Shown piece after piece: positions 51,778-60,339 of a DNA stretch of 64,000 bases (the stretch's first letter is position 1; each line of letters starts with the position of its first letter). The stretch lies in NCBI RefSeq assembly GCF_003688995.1, contig NZ_PENI01000014.1, positions 1-64,000 on the forward strand. The letters are read 5' to 3'. The notes beneath the pieces are model-generated. The model was not told the origin of the DNA and searched no databases. It was given only the letters and a program-made list of their open reading frames with translations. The position numbers and the translations under genes are program-made. Source of the DNA: Streptomyces shenzhenensis. GTDB taxonomy: Bacteria > Actinomycetota > Actinomycetes > Streptomycetales > Streptomycetaceae.

Positions 51778-52731
51778 CTACAGATCGAGGACCAGCAGTG
51801 GGGTCCGCGACCGCGAGCAACAGATCATCATCGTGTCGTTGGCGGCCTTCTCCTCTTGGGTCAGCAGGGAGTCCCGGTGGTCGGGAACGCCGTCGAGGAC
51901 GGTGGTCTCGCATGTGCCGCAGGTTCCCTCCCGGCAAGAGGTCATGATGTCGACGCCGGCCGCCTCGACCACCTCGGCGATGCTCTGATCAGGGCCGACG
52001 TCGAGCGTGAGGCCCGAAGCGTCCAGGCGGACCTGAAACCCGGTGCGCTCCCCGTCCAGCGCCCCTTCGCGAGGCCGGAATCGTTCGACATGGAGGGCTC
52101 CGGGCGGCCATTCGGCGCACCGCGCCTCCACCGCGTCGATCAGCGGGCCTGGCCCACAGCAGTAGACCTTGACACCGTCGGCCGGTTCGCCGAGCAAGGC
52201 CTCCAGATCGATCAACCCAAACTGATCCTCCGGCCACACCGTGACACGGCCCCCGAATTCGGCCAGGTCGTCGACGAAGGCCATCGAGGCCGCCTGACGC
52301 CCGCCGTAGACCAGGCGCCAATCCGCGCCGACGGCGGCCAGCGCTCGCACCATCGGCAGCAGCGGGGTGATGCCGATCCCGCCTGCGATGAACAGATACT
52401 GGGGGCTGGACTCGAGCGGGAACTCGTTGCGGGGACCGCGGACAGCCAAAGGCGTGCCCTCGGCGACCTCGTCGTGCAGCCGCCGGGAGCCACCCCGACT
52501 CTCGGGCTCCCGCAGCACCGCGATGGTCCAGGTCTTGTCGGCGGCCGGGTCGCCGCACAAGGAGTACTGGCGCTCGAGACCCTCCCCGATGACTACGTCG
52601 ATATGAGCGCCCGGCGCCCACTCCGGGAACGGCTCGCCGTCCTCCCGCACCAGTTCGAAGGCAGCCACCCCCTCGGCCACCCGGTGTACCCCATGGACCT
52701 TCACAGTGATCAGATCCTGATCGCTCATCAT
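51778..52731 (-). CDS. VanB-like class IA oxygenase reductase
   Basis: A 317-residue electron-transfer protein. The flavin domain has RQYSLCGDP (55-63), the NAD domain GGIGITPLLPMV (117-128) and the C-terminal plant-type [2Fe-2S] ferredoxin domain C266, C271, C274 and C304 (CREGTCGTCETT). Such proteins pass electrons from NADH to Rieske oxygenases such as vanillate demethylase. No terminal oxygenase alpha subunit is in the window; the Rieske ferredoxin at 55517 is the only candidate partner. It heads the minus-strand unit ending with the VOC gene. Confidence 0.9.
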   Translation of the reverse strand: MMSDQDLITVKVHGVHRVAEGVAAFELVREDGEPFPEWAPGAHIDVVIGEGLERQYSLCGDPAADKTWTIAVLREPESRGGSRRLHDEVAEGTPLAVRGPRNEFPLESSPQYLFIAGGIGITPLLPMVRALAAVGADWRLVYGGRQAASMAFVDDLAEFGGRVTVWPEDQFGLIDLEALLGEPADGVKVYCCGPGPLIDAVEARCAEWPPGALHVERFRPREGALDGERTGFQVRLDASGLTLDVGPDQSIAEVVEAAGVDIMTSCREGTCGTCETTVLDGVPDHRDSLLTQEEKAANDTMMICCSRSRTPLLVLDL

Positions 52732-52740
52732 AAGAACAAG

Positions 52741-52756
52741 ACTAATACATAACTTG
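52741..52756. promoter_or_regulatory. recurring motif ACTAATACATAACTTG
   Basis: It differs by one base from the stretch at 44138-44153 and lies 10-25 bases upstream of the reductase start at 52731, in an AT-rich spacer that also separates the MFS gene. Its closeness to the start suggests a repressor site or promoter part; this is inference. Confidence 0.45.
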
Positions 52757-52805
52757 CTGTATTGGTCGACTCGATGAGAGGGAGCATCCAGGCGGCACGC
52801 TGGGT

Positions 52806-54278
52806 CTACGGGTCGGCGATGACGGTCTCGGGGGCCGCCGCTTCCGCTGCCACCGTCCGCCCGGCGCCGAAGCCCGCCTTCGGGATGGCGTATGCCGCGA
52901 TGTGGGCCAGGAGGAACACACCGGCGAGCACCACGAAGCCCACGGTGTAGCCCAGCTCAGCGGGATAGCCGGTGGCCGTGAGATGACCGGTTACGATCAC
53001 GCCCATGGCCGTGGCCCCGACCGCACCGCCGACCAGGCGGACGTTGGCATTCATGCCACTGGCCACGCCAACCTGCCAGGGCGGCACCACCCGCACGACA
53101 ACCAGGGCCGTGGCCGCCAGGACCGAGCCGGAGCCGGCGCCGTGCAAGGACATGGCCAGGTAGATCACCCAGGGAGTGGAGTTGAGGAAGGCGATCAGAA
53201 GCATCGCCGTCGCCATCAGCAACGTGGCCGCACAGATCACGATGCGAACCGACGTTGCGCGGATGATCCGGGTGGCGAGCATTCCGGCGGCGAACGAAGT
53301 CAGCGACCAAGGGATCAGGAAGCGCCCGGACTCGGTGACGGTGGCACCGAGGCCATAGCCGGCGGTTTCCGGCGTCTGGAGCAGTTGAGGAAGGAATCCG
53401 AACAGGGCGAACATCGAGAACCCTGACAGCATCACGATGAGGTTCGTGGTCCAGACGCCGCGCAAGCGCATCATCTGCAGATCGATCAGCGGGGTGCGGG
53501 CGCGCCGCTCGATGCGGACCCAGATCAGTACGAGCACAGCCGACGCGGCGAGCATCCCCAGGACCCACGGTGACGTCCATCCCCATGCGCCGCCGCGGCT
53601 GACGCCGAGCAGGAACAGTCCTAGCCAGCCGCCGAGGGCCAGTGCAGGCAGCAGCGGTGGAGGGGCTGCCCGGGTGGAGGCCGGTTCCGGGACCACCCAC
53701 AGCACGGCCGGCGCGGTGACCGTTGCGATGCCGGCCGGCAGCCAGAACAGCCAGCGCACCCCGAGCGTGTCGACCACTGGACCGGCAAGGACCAGCCCGA
53801 GGCCGAATCCCACCGCGGTGGTCGACGTCATCAGACTGACGCCGCTGGAAAGCCGCTCGGGACGGGAGACGTCGCGCAGGATCCCGAAGGACAATGGCAG
53901 CACCGCCCCCGCCGCCCCCTGCACGGCACGGGCCGCAAGGAGCCAACCGATGCTTGGCGCCAGCGCGGCTCCGAGCGCCCCGGCCGCCATTCCTCCGAGG
54001 GCCAGGACGAACATCCGCTTCTTGCCCCAGGTGTCGCCGGCTCGCCCAAGCAGCGGTGTCGCGACCGACGCGGCGAGCAAGTAGACGGTCAGGACCCAGG
54101 TCACCGTGGCCTGATCGGTGGCGTACTCCACCTGGAGCCGGGAGAGGACCGGTGTCACGAAGCACTGCTGCAAGGTGAAGGACCCGACAGCCAGGGCCAG
54201 CACCAGCCGGACCAGACGATCTGTGCCGCCGGGCACCAGCCCGGAACCTTGGTCTACCGCTGTGGCCGGAGCACTCAC
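52806..54278 (-). CDS. MFS transporter (14-TM-like drug/solute exporter type)
   Basis: A 490-residue integral membrane protein with about 12-14 hydrophobic segments. Motif A is GRAGDTWGKKRMFV (loop 2-3), and motif C-like glycine-rich LMTSTTAVGFGLGLVLAGPV follows. It resembles DHA2-type transporters. It may import the substrate or export an intermediate; direction cannot be read. GTG 54278 overlaps the amidohydrolase stop (GTGA), so it is co-translated with that gene. Longer in-frame starts (54407) read through the amidohydrolase and are unlikely. Confidence 0.87.
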   Translation of the reverse strand: MSAPATAVDQGSGLVPGGTDRLVRLVLALAVGSFTLQQCFVTPVLSRLQVEYATDQATVTWVLTVYLLAASVATPLLGRAGDTWGKKRMFVLALGGMAAGALGAALAPSIGWLLAARAVQGAAGAVLPLSFGILRDVSRPERLSSGVSLMTSTTAVGFGLGLVLAGPVVDTLGVRWLFWLPAGIATVTAPAVLWVVPEPASTRAAPPPLLPALALGGWLGLFLLGVSRGGAWGWTSPWVLGMLAASAVLVLIWVRIERRARTPLIDLQMMRLRGVWTTNLIVMLSGFSMFALFGFLPQLLQTPETAGYGLGATVTESGRFLIPWSLTSFAAGMLATRIIRATSVRIVICAATLLMATAMLLIAFLNSTPWVIYLAMSLHGAGSGSVLAATALVVVRVVPPWQVGVASGMNANVRLVGGAVGATAMGVIVTGHLTATGYPAELGYTVGFVVLAGVFLLAHIAAYAIPKAGFGAGRTVAAEAAAPETVIADP

Positions 54279-55447
54279 CTGACCTCGTAGCCCTGGCCAG
54301 GGAGCAGATCGATGCCGTAGAGCTTGCCGGCCGTGCCACCGAGGACAGCAGCTCGCTGCTCCAACGAGAGGTTCGCCGGCAGGGATGCGGGCTCGTCGAA
54401 GTCCCAATGCGGGTAGTCCGAGGCGTACATCAGATGGTCACCCATCCCCATGTCGTAGAAGGCGTCGAAGACTTCGTCGAGATGGCGGTCCTCCTCCGGC
54501 TCCTCCATCGGCTGTGTGCCGAACCAGAAGTGATCACGCAGGTACTCGGACGGCTTTTTCCGCAGGTGCGGTACCTCGTCGCCCAGCACGCGGTACGCGG
54601 CGTCCAGCCTCCAGGCCAGCGGGATCGCCCAGGACCAGCCCAGTTCGATGAGGACGATCTTCAGATCCGGGAACCGATCCAGGACACCTTCGAAGATGTA
54701 GCTCGCGACCAGCGGGAAGTTCATGGCCGCGTAGTCGTTGTGCTCCTCGAGGTAGTAGCTCGGGCCGCCGGAAGGCGTCGGGCGGTTGCCGGTCTGCACG
54801 TGGAAGGTCACCGGCAGGCCGTACTCGACGCAGGCCTCGTAGATCGGCCAGTACGTCGGGTGGCCGGCCGGGCGGAGATTGTCCGGCGCCAGCATGATCT
54901 GCTTGAACCTTGAGGAGTACCCGTCGAACTGCGTCATGCCGAACTCGATCTCCTGGACGGCGAGCTCCGGGAGTTCGTAGGGGATGTTCAAGGCCGCGTA
55001 CCAGCGCGGATCCTGCTTGAGCCAGTTGTCCACACGGTGCTCGTTGAGCGCCCGGCAGTACGCGGCCGAGAACCCGGCCGGTTGCCCCTTCAGCCCGGCC
55101 GACTGGAACGCCCCCAGGTCGTTCAGCAGCCCGGCACTGATCTCGTACTTGTCCAGCAGTTGCTCGGCGGCGAATACCGGGTCGCTGCCCGGTGGGCCGC
55201 CACCTGGTGTCTCGGTGTCCCACCGCTGGCCGTACTCGCGCGGCCGCGGCCGGTCTCCGCCGGCCCATCCACCACGTTGGACGCCGGCCACCGACGCATG
55301 TCGTTGCCAGCGTTCCGGCAGGTAGGACAGCACCCCGGCACCGCGCTGCTGATGCTCCCGCAGCTTCAGAGGGTGCACGTCGCAATCGATGATGCCGAGC
55401 TTCAGCGGCCCGGCGGCCACCTGAGGGTCGGGCGCGGTCAGGGTCAT
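54275..55447 (-). CDS. ACMSD-type amidohydrolase
   Basis: A 390-residue TIM-barrel metal hydrolase of the amidohydrolase_2 group. The first metal motif DCDVHPLKLR has D23 and H25; FHVQTG holds a further His, and YASDYPHWDFDEP the last Asp. By family knowledge it could decarboxylate or hydrolyse a ring carboxylate or lactone. It is coupled to the MFS gene. Two scraps with the same sequence motifs remain at 36256 and 57290, so this family was repeated in the island. It is divergent from the Rieske gene at 55517. Confidence 0.87.
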   Translation of the reverse strand: MTLTAPDPQVAAGPLKLGIIDCDVHPLKLREHQQRGAGVLSYLPERWQRHASVAGVQRGGWAGGDRPRPREYGQRWDTETPGGGPPGSDPVFAAEQLLDKYEISAGLLNDLGAFQSAGLKGQPAGFSAAYCRALNEHRVDNWLKQDPRWYAALNIPYELPELAVQEIEFGMTQFDGYSSRFKQIMLAPDNLRPAGHPTYWPIYEACVEYGLPVTFHVQTGNRPTPSGGPSYYLEEHNDYAAMNFPLVASYIFEGVLDRFPDLKIVLIELGWSWAIPLAWRLDAAYRVLGDEVPHLRKKPSEYLRDHFWFGTQPMEEPEEDRHLDEVFDAFYDMGMGDHLMYASDYPHWDFDEPASLPANLSLEQRAAVLGGTAGKLYGIDLLPGQGYEVR

Positions 55448-55516
55448 CGCTTCTCCTCTAACCTACTCCTATCCGAGCTATTATTATTCAACAGTTATGT
55501 TCGGAAGGGAGCGGGT

Positions 55517-56056
55517 GTGCCCAGCAAGCGCTTCGTGGTCGGCCGCGCCGCCGACCTCGCCGACGGCGAGAAGATGGCGGTCGACGTCAACGGTCGCAGC
55601 ATCGCGATCTTCAACGTCGAGGGGGAGTTCTACGGGCTGCTCAACCGCTGCCCTCATCGCGGTGCCGACCTGTGCGCCGGCCGCTTCCTGCCGCTTGTCT
55701 CGGCTGAGCGCCCTGGGAAGTACGTCTACGACACCGATCACCAACTGCTCGCCTGCCCCTGGCACGGCTGGGAGTTCGACGTCACCACCGGGCAGTCCTA
55801 TTTCGACCCGGTCGGCATGCGCGGCCGTCCCTACGCCGTCGACGTCGAGAAGGGCTCCCTGGTTGCCACCGAGGTCGAGTCCGGCGCTGTTTCGATGACC
55901 CCGGCCCAGTACGCCGCCGCGACCGCCGGCCAGAACGCCGGCGACGGCAAGCAACCCGGCCCGTACAAGGCCGAGACCGTGACCATCGAGGTCGAGGACG
56001 ACTACCTCGTCGTCGACCTCCGCCCTCGGCGCCCGGGAAGGCGGACCGCCTCGTGA
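55517..56056 (+). CDS. Rieske [2Fe-2S] protein with long inter-motif spacer
   Basis: A 179-residue soluble Rieske ferredoxin: C45 and H47 in CPHRG, then C80 and H83 in CPWHGWEF. The spacer between the motifs is about 32 residues; simple Rieske ferredoxins have about half that. The C-terminal half continues as a second small region (PYAVDVEKGSLVATEV). GTG 55517 has GGAAGGGA 6 bases upstream. Its stop overlaps the next gene (GTGA). It could donate electrons to an oxygenase or to the reductive-dehalogenase-like protein at 58975; no partner is proven. Confidence 0.85.
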   Translation: MPSKRFVVGRAADLADGEKMAVDVNGRSIAIFNVEGEFYGLLNRCPHRGADLCAGRFLPLVSAERPGKYVYDTDHQLLACPWHGWEFDVTTGQSYFDPVGMRGRPYAVDVEKGSLVATEVESGAVSMTPAQYAAATAGQNAGDGKQPGPYKAETVTIEVEDDYLVVDLRPRRPGRRTAS

Positions 56057-57156
56057 CCACCTCGCTCCTCGGCACCACCCCACGCGAGTCGGTGTGGACC
56101 GGCCCGGTCGTCGACGCCGACGTTCACGCCCAAGTACCGTCCGCGTCGGCCCTGTTCCCCTACCTCGCCCAGCAGTGGATCGACTGGTGCACTGAGCGGA
56201 ACTGGAGGACGCCGCCGGGTCCGGGCCAGCACTTCCCGCCGAACTCGCCTCGTACCTGCCGCCCGGAGTGGCGCCCCGACGACGGCCGCGTCCCAGCCTC
56301 CGAACTCGCCCTCCTCCAGGAGCACGTCCTCGATCCCTGGCGGGTCGACGCCGCGATCCTCAACTGCTACTACGGCATCGACAGCATCCGGCAGCCGGAC
56401 TGGGTCAACGCGATGGCCTCGGCGGTCAACGACTGGCTGGTCCACGAGTGGCTGGCCAAGGACGCGAGGCTGCACGGCTCGCTCGTCCTCCCGGTCCGCG
56501 ACCCCGAGGCGATGGTCCGCGAGATCCACCGCCTGGGCGACCAGCCGCAGATCAAGCAGGTCCTGCTCCCCGCCCGCAGCGACCTGCTCTGGGGCCGCCG
56601 GATCCACCTCCCGGTCTTCCGGGCGGCCGTCGAGCACGACCTCGTCGTCGGGCTGCACTACGGCGGCACCGCCGACGGCGTCCCCTCGACCACGGGCTAC
56701 CCCTCCTACTTCATCGAAGAGTACGCCGGCGAGTGGCAGTCGTTCGCCACGCAGGTCACCAGCATGGTGGTCGAGGGGCTGTTGCAGGAGCTTCCCGACC
56801 TGCGGGTCTCAGTCATCGAGGGCGGCTTCCTGTGGCTGCCGGCCTGGGGCTGGCGGATGAACAAGGACTGGAAAGGCCTGCGCCGCGAAGTACCGTGGCT
56901 CTCCGAGCCGCCGATGGACGTGATCCGCCGGCACTTCCGGTTCTCCGCGGTGCCCGCCGAGCTGGGCCCACCCGAAGCCGCCCGCCACCTGCAGAACGCA
57001 CTCGGCTGGCTGCGCAGCGACGACCTTTTGATGTTCGCCACCGACTACCCCCGCGGCCATGACGACGACGTCGATCGCCTCCTGGCCGGCCTCCCCGACC
57101 CGGCCCGGCCCAAGCTCATGGCCGAGACCGCCCGCGCCTGGTACCGGCTCCCGTGA
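56053..57156 (+). CDS. ACMSD-type amidohydrolase
   Basis: A 367-residue amidohydrolase_2 enzyme distinct from the one at 54275. The metal motif VVDADVHAQVP has D23 and H25; VVGLHYGGT and FATDYPRGHDD complete the site. The GTG start overlaps the Rieske gene stop. By family it decarboxylates or hydrolyses a cyclic carboxylate. It and the 54275 enzyme are transcribed from the same spacer in opposite directions, so both belong to one step or to two related substrates. Its stop overlaps a further GTG (57153) whose frame reads VTAVMPLRDGAPTRRTVWGG and soon meets degraded sequence. Confidence 0.87.
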   Translation: MTTSLLGTTPRESVWTGPVVDADVHAQVPSASALFPYLAQQWIDWCTERNWRTPPGPGQHFPPNSPRTCRPEWRPDDGRVPASELALLQEHVLDPWRVDAAILNCYYGIDSIRQPDWVNAMASAVNDWLVHEWLAKDARLHGSLVLPVRDPEAMVREIHRLGDQPQIKQVLLPARSDLLWGRRIHLPVFRAAVEHDLVVGLHYGGTADGVPSTTGYPSYFIEEYAGEWQSFATQVTSMVVEGLLQELPDLRVSVIEGGFLWLPAWGWRMNKDWKGLRREVPWLSEPPMDVIRRHFRFSAVPAELGPPEAARHLQNALGWLRSDDLLMFATDYPRGHDDDVDRLLAGLPDPARPKLMAETARAWYRLP

Positions 57157-57289
57157 CCGCCGTGATGCCGCTGCGGGACGGTGCCCCCACCCGCCGGACC
57201 GTCTGGGGCGGGCCCGTGATCGGCCTCGCGGTCTACTACGCACAAGTACTCGGGCCCGGGACCGCGAACCTCATCAGCTTCACTGAGTT

Positions 57290-57628
57290 GAGCGCGGGCC
57301 TCGCAAATCGGCCAGTACGATGGGTGCCCAGGCGGGCGCAGGTTGTCCGGCGCGAACAGCACCTAGCCGAACGGCTGGTGTTTCAGCCCGGTTGAGCCGA
57401 AGGCGCCCAGATCGTTGAGGATCGCCGCGCTGATCTCGTACATGTCGAGGAGCTGCTCGGCGGCGAAGTTGGGATCGCTGCCGGGCGGGTTGCCCTCAGG
57501 GGTGACGGCGTCGCCGCGGGCCTGGAACTCGGTGAGCCGGAGCCGCGCTGGTGCCGCTCACGCAGCTTGAGCGGGTGGACATCGGTGTCGATGATGCCCA
57601 GCTTGGTGCTGGTGTCCAGAACGGTCAC
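57290..57628 (-). pseudogene. ACMSD-type amidohydrolase, collapsed by deletions
   Basis: Three segments of a paralogue of the 54275 enzyme remain in order. From GTG 57628: KLGIIDTDVHPLKLRERHQR (the metal motif). In another frame: NFAAEQLLDMYEISAAILND and LGAFGSTGLKHQPFG, then a TAG. Directly after it: LFAPDNLRPPGHPSYWPIC. Compared with the intact gene, about 40 and 60 residues are missing between the pieces and the whole C-terminal half is gone. The remaining bases 57157-57289 hold no gene I recognise. Confidence 0.8.
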
Positions 57629-57639
57629 GGCCGGCTCCT

Positions 57640-58875
57640 TCAGTGCTTGGCGATCATCAGCCGCTCCGGCCCGCGGAACTGGTACTCGCGGCGGTACCGG
57701 AACGGCCCGGCGACCCGCAGGTCCGGGTAGCGCTCGTACAGCACCCGCAGCCCGACCTCGATGTCCAGCCGGGCCAACCACTGCCCGAGGCAGGTGTGGA
57801 TGCCGAAGCCGAAGTCGAGCTGGTGCTGGGCGTCCTTACGCGTGATGTCGAGGCGGTCGGGGTCGGCGAACCGGGCCGGGTCGCGGTTGGCCGACGCGAC
57901 CACCAGCCGCACGGTCTCCCCGGCCCGGACCGGAAACCCGGCGATCTCCTGGTCGCCTACCGCGACCCGGTGAACCCCATGCACCGACGGGCAGAACCGC
58001 AGGAACTCCTCGATCGCCGGGCGCAACAGGGCCGGGTCCTGCCGCAGCAGTGCTTTCTGGTCCGGGCGCTCGTCCAGCGCGATCACGGCGTTGGAGATCA
58101 TGTCGTTGGCATTGCCGGTGGTCAGCATGACCGCGAACATCGCGACCAGCTCCGCATCGGTCAGCGGGACGGTGCCCTGGAGGTCCTCAGCCACCAGGTT
58201 GCTGACCAGATCGTCACCGGCACCGACGCCCCGAGCCCGCCGTTCCCGGATCAGCTCCAGGACGTAGGCCTCCAGACGCTGCGTGGCGTCGAACGCGGCG
58301 TCGAGGTTGTCGTAGTTGGTGCCCAGGCCGCGACGGATCTCCAGGGCCCACGAGCGGAAGGTTGCGATCTCGGCGTCGGGCACCTCCAGCATCGAGCAGA
58401 CCACGAGGAACGGCAGCCGCCAGGACAGCGTGGACAGATCGAACGGATCGTCACCGGAGGCGTCGATCTCGTCGCACAGGTCGTTGGCGATCCCGGTGGC
58501 ACGCTCCCGCAGGTTGTCGATCGCCCGCCGGGAGAACGCCTGGCTGACGAACTTTCGCAGCCGCGTGTGGTTGGGCCGGTCGTTCTGGCCGATGTGGTTG
58601 ACGTCGAGGCGGATCAGGTAGTCGTACTTCTCGACCTCGTCCGGCACGAGCGACGCCCGGCGCTGCGTGACCCGGCTGCCGGTCCAGCGCTTGTTGGAGA
58701 AGCCGTCGGTGTTCCGGAACAGCTCCTTGACGTCGTCGTACCGGGTCACGACGACGGCCGGCCCGACCCGCAGGACCGGCGCGTGCTCCCGCAGGTCCGC
58801 GTAAAGCGTCCATGGGTCGCGCAGAAGCTCCTCATCGAGGCCGTAGAACCGCTCCGCCCGCTCCGCCAGCTCCAA
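57640..58875 (-). CDS. cytochrome P450 with unusual I-helix
   Basis: A 411-residue P450. ExxR is E290-R293 and the heme loop FGFGIHTCLG has C362. The I-helix reads VMLTTGNANDMISN: at the site of the usual acid-Thr pair it has A256-N257. Such a change normally affects proton delivery. P450cin (CYP176A1), which hydroxylates cineole, also has Asn at the Thr position. The start follows an AT-rich spacer. It is divergent from the reductive-dehalogenase-like gene at 58975. It has no adjacent ferredoxin, so it must share one. Confidence 0.9.
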   Translation of the reverse strand: MELAERAERFYGLDEELLRDPWTLYADLREHAPVLRVGPAVVVTRYDDVKELFRNTDGFSNKRWTGSRVTQRRASLVPDEVEKYDYLIRLDVNHIGQNDRPNHTRLRKFVSQAFSRRAIDNLRERATGIANDLCDEIDASGDDPFDLSTLSWRLPFLVVCSMLEVPDAEIATFRSWALEIRRGLGTNYDNLDAAFDATQRLEAYVLELIRERRARGVGAGDDLVSNLVAEDLQGTVPLTDAELVAMFAVMLTTGNANDMISNAVIALDERPDQKALLRQDPALLRPAIEEFLRFCPSVHGVHRVAVGDQEIAGFPVRAGETVRLVVASANRDPARFADPDRLDITRKDAQHQLDFGFGIHTCLGQWLARLDIEVGLRVLYERYPDLRVAGPFRYRREYQFRGPERLMIAKH

Positions 58876-58905
58876 TGCCGACCTCCATAAATATTACACC
58901 TCCAC

Positions 58906-58933
58906 TTGACATTGAAAGTACCATTATTATAGC
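58906..58933 (+). promoter_or_regulatory. candidate promoter of the reductive-dehalogenase-like gene
   Basis: TTGACA (58906-58911) and TATAGC (58928-58933) are spaced by 16 bases, about 40 bases upstream of ATG 58975. The -35 box is a perfect vegetative consensus, rare in this GC-rich DNA. The sequence GAGGGGA at 58960-58966 may be the ribosome site. Confidence 0.45.
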
Positions 58934-58974
58934 AAGCGAGGGAGACCACACGACGAAACGAGGGGACGGTCGTC

Positions 58975-60312
58975 ATGGCGCCACGCTTCAACCGCAACGC
59001 CCTGCAACTCAGGCTGCTGCGTTGGGGCCACGAGTTCGGCGAGCTGCTCTACCCGATCGCGAAGAAGACGCTCCCCTACCGCCCGAAGATGTGGTGGATC
59101 CCCCGGCTGCCGATCTGGGCGCATCGCCGCCGAACGCCGCACACGCGGCCCTGGACGACCCCGGTCCCCTCCCCGGCCGAGGCCCTGCGCACCGGCCCCG
59201 GCATCGAACTTCTCCCCGAACGCCAGCAAGCGGCGTTCGACGAGGCGCCGCTGCACGACTTCATCCGGCTGCACCCGGAGATGCGTGGTCAGAACAGCCC
59301 CACCGGGCACATGTGGATCTCGCTGCTGTCGACGTCGCCGCGTGTCCAGGGCGCGGCCCGGAAGCGGGCGAAGTCGAACCGTGAACCCGGCGCGACGGCG
59401 GCGGCCAAACCCGTCACGCCCGAGGAACTGACCCGCGCCATGAAGCTCGAAGCGGCCCGGCTCGGGCTCTCGGGCGTCGGCGTCACCGCATACGACATCA
59501 AGTGGAACTACGCCGAGTACCACGGCATGGGCGTCGGCGAGACCATCGTCGTCGGGATCATCGAGCAGAACTTCGACTCGACCCAGATGTCGCCGTCGCT
59601 GCGGGCCGAGAAGGCCGCCCTCTCGGCCTACTCCGGGCTGGAGGACCGCATGCGCCTGCTGGCCGAGTGGATCCGTGCGCAGGGCTATGACGCGCGCCCC
59701 GAGGGCTTCGTCGGCGAGTCGATGGTGATCCCCTACGCCGTGGCCGCCGGCCTGGGGCAGCTCGGCCTCAACGGCCAGTTGCTGACACCGCACGCGGGCT
59801 CGCGCTGCCGGATCCACGTGATGTCGACCAACGCCCCGTTCGTGCACGATCAGCCGGTCGACTACGGCTTGGAGGGCGTCTGCAACGAGTGCCAGATCTG
59901 CGTGCGCCGCTGTCCGGCGGGCGCGATCCCGGCCAATCGCAAGGAGAGCCGCGGCGTCGTCAAGGCCAAGCTCAACACCAAGCGCTGCCTCCCGGTGATG
60001 GGCAAGACGGCCGGCTGCTCGGTCTGCATGAAGGTCTGCCCGGTGCAGCGCTTCGGACTGCCCGCCGTCCTGGAGGAGTTCGACCGCAGCGGCAGGATCC
60101 TCGGCAAGGACACCGACGACCTCGAAGGCTTCGACTGGCCCCTGGACGGCAAGCACTACGGCCCGGGCGACCGTCCGCGGCTGCCGCTGGAGGTGTTCGA
60201 GACGCCGGGCTTCGACTTCGACCCGAACCGCAAGGAGCCGATCGGTTGGGTGAAGCCCGAAGGCAAGCCGGACGAGACCGACGGCGGCCGCGTCGAGGCA
60301 CTCGGGTACTGA
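58975..60312 (+). CDS. reductive-dehalogenase/QueG-like double [4Fe-4S] protein
   Basis: A 445-residue protein. Two ferredoxin-type clusters are at C303, C306, C309, C313 (CNECQICVRRCP) and C338, C348, C351, C355 (CSVCMKVCP). Before them the segment YAVAAGLGQLGLNGQLLTPH matches the corrinoid-enzyme core of reductive dehalogenases and epoxyqueuosine reductase. There is no twin-arginine signal and no membrane anchor, so it is cytosolic, like catabolic or non-respiratory members. It is a stand-alone protein without fused reductase. By family it would use cobalamin for a reductive cleavage or dehalogenation. Neighbours are a P450, a Rieske protein and amidohydrolases, an unexpected setting. The substrate cannot be told. 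Confidence 0.85.
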   Translation: MAPRFNRNALQLRLLRWGHEFGELLYPIAKKTLPYRPKMWWIPRLPIWAHRRRTPHTRPWTTPVPSPAEALRTGPGIELLPERQQAAFDEAPLHDFIRLHPEMRGQNSPTGHMWISLLSTSPRVQGAARKRAKSNREPGATAAAKPVTPEELTRAMKLEAARLGLSGVGVTAYDIKWNYAEYHGMGVGETIVVGIIEQNFDSTQMSPSLRAEKAALSAYSGLEDRMRLLAEWIRAQGYDARPEGFVGESMVIPYAVAAGLGQLGLNGQLLTPHAGSRCRIHVMSTNAPFVHDQPVDYGLEGVCNECQICVRRCPAGAIPANRKESRGVVKAKLNTKRCLPVMGKTAGCSVCMKVCPVQRFGLPAVLEEFDRSGRILGKDTDDLEGFDWPLDGKHYGPGDRPRLPLEVFETPGFDFDPNRKEPIGWVKPEGKPDETDGGRVEALGY

Positions 60313-60339
60313 GGACTTGGGAACGGACGCGCGGCCCGG

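Noticed and set aside
57045..57362. A 105-codon minus-strand frame as a separate gene
   Set aside because: Only its first 22 or so residues resemble protein, and these match an internal part of the amidohydrolase. It is a piece of the pseudogene at 57290-57628; the rest is antisense to the gene at 56053.
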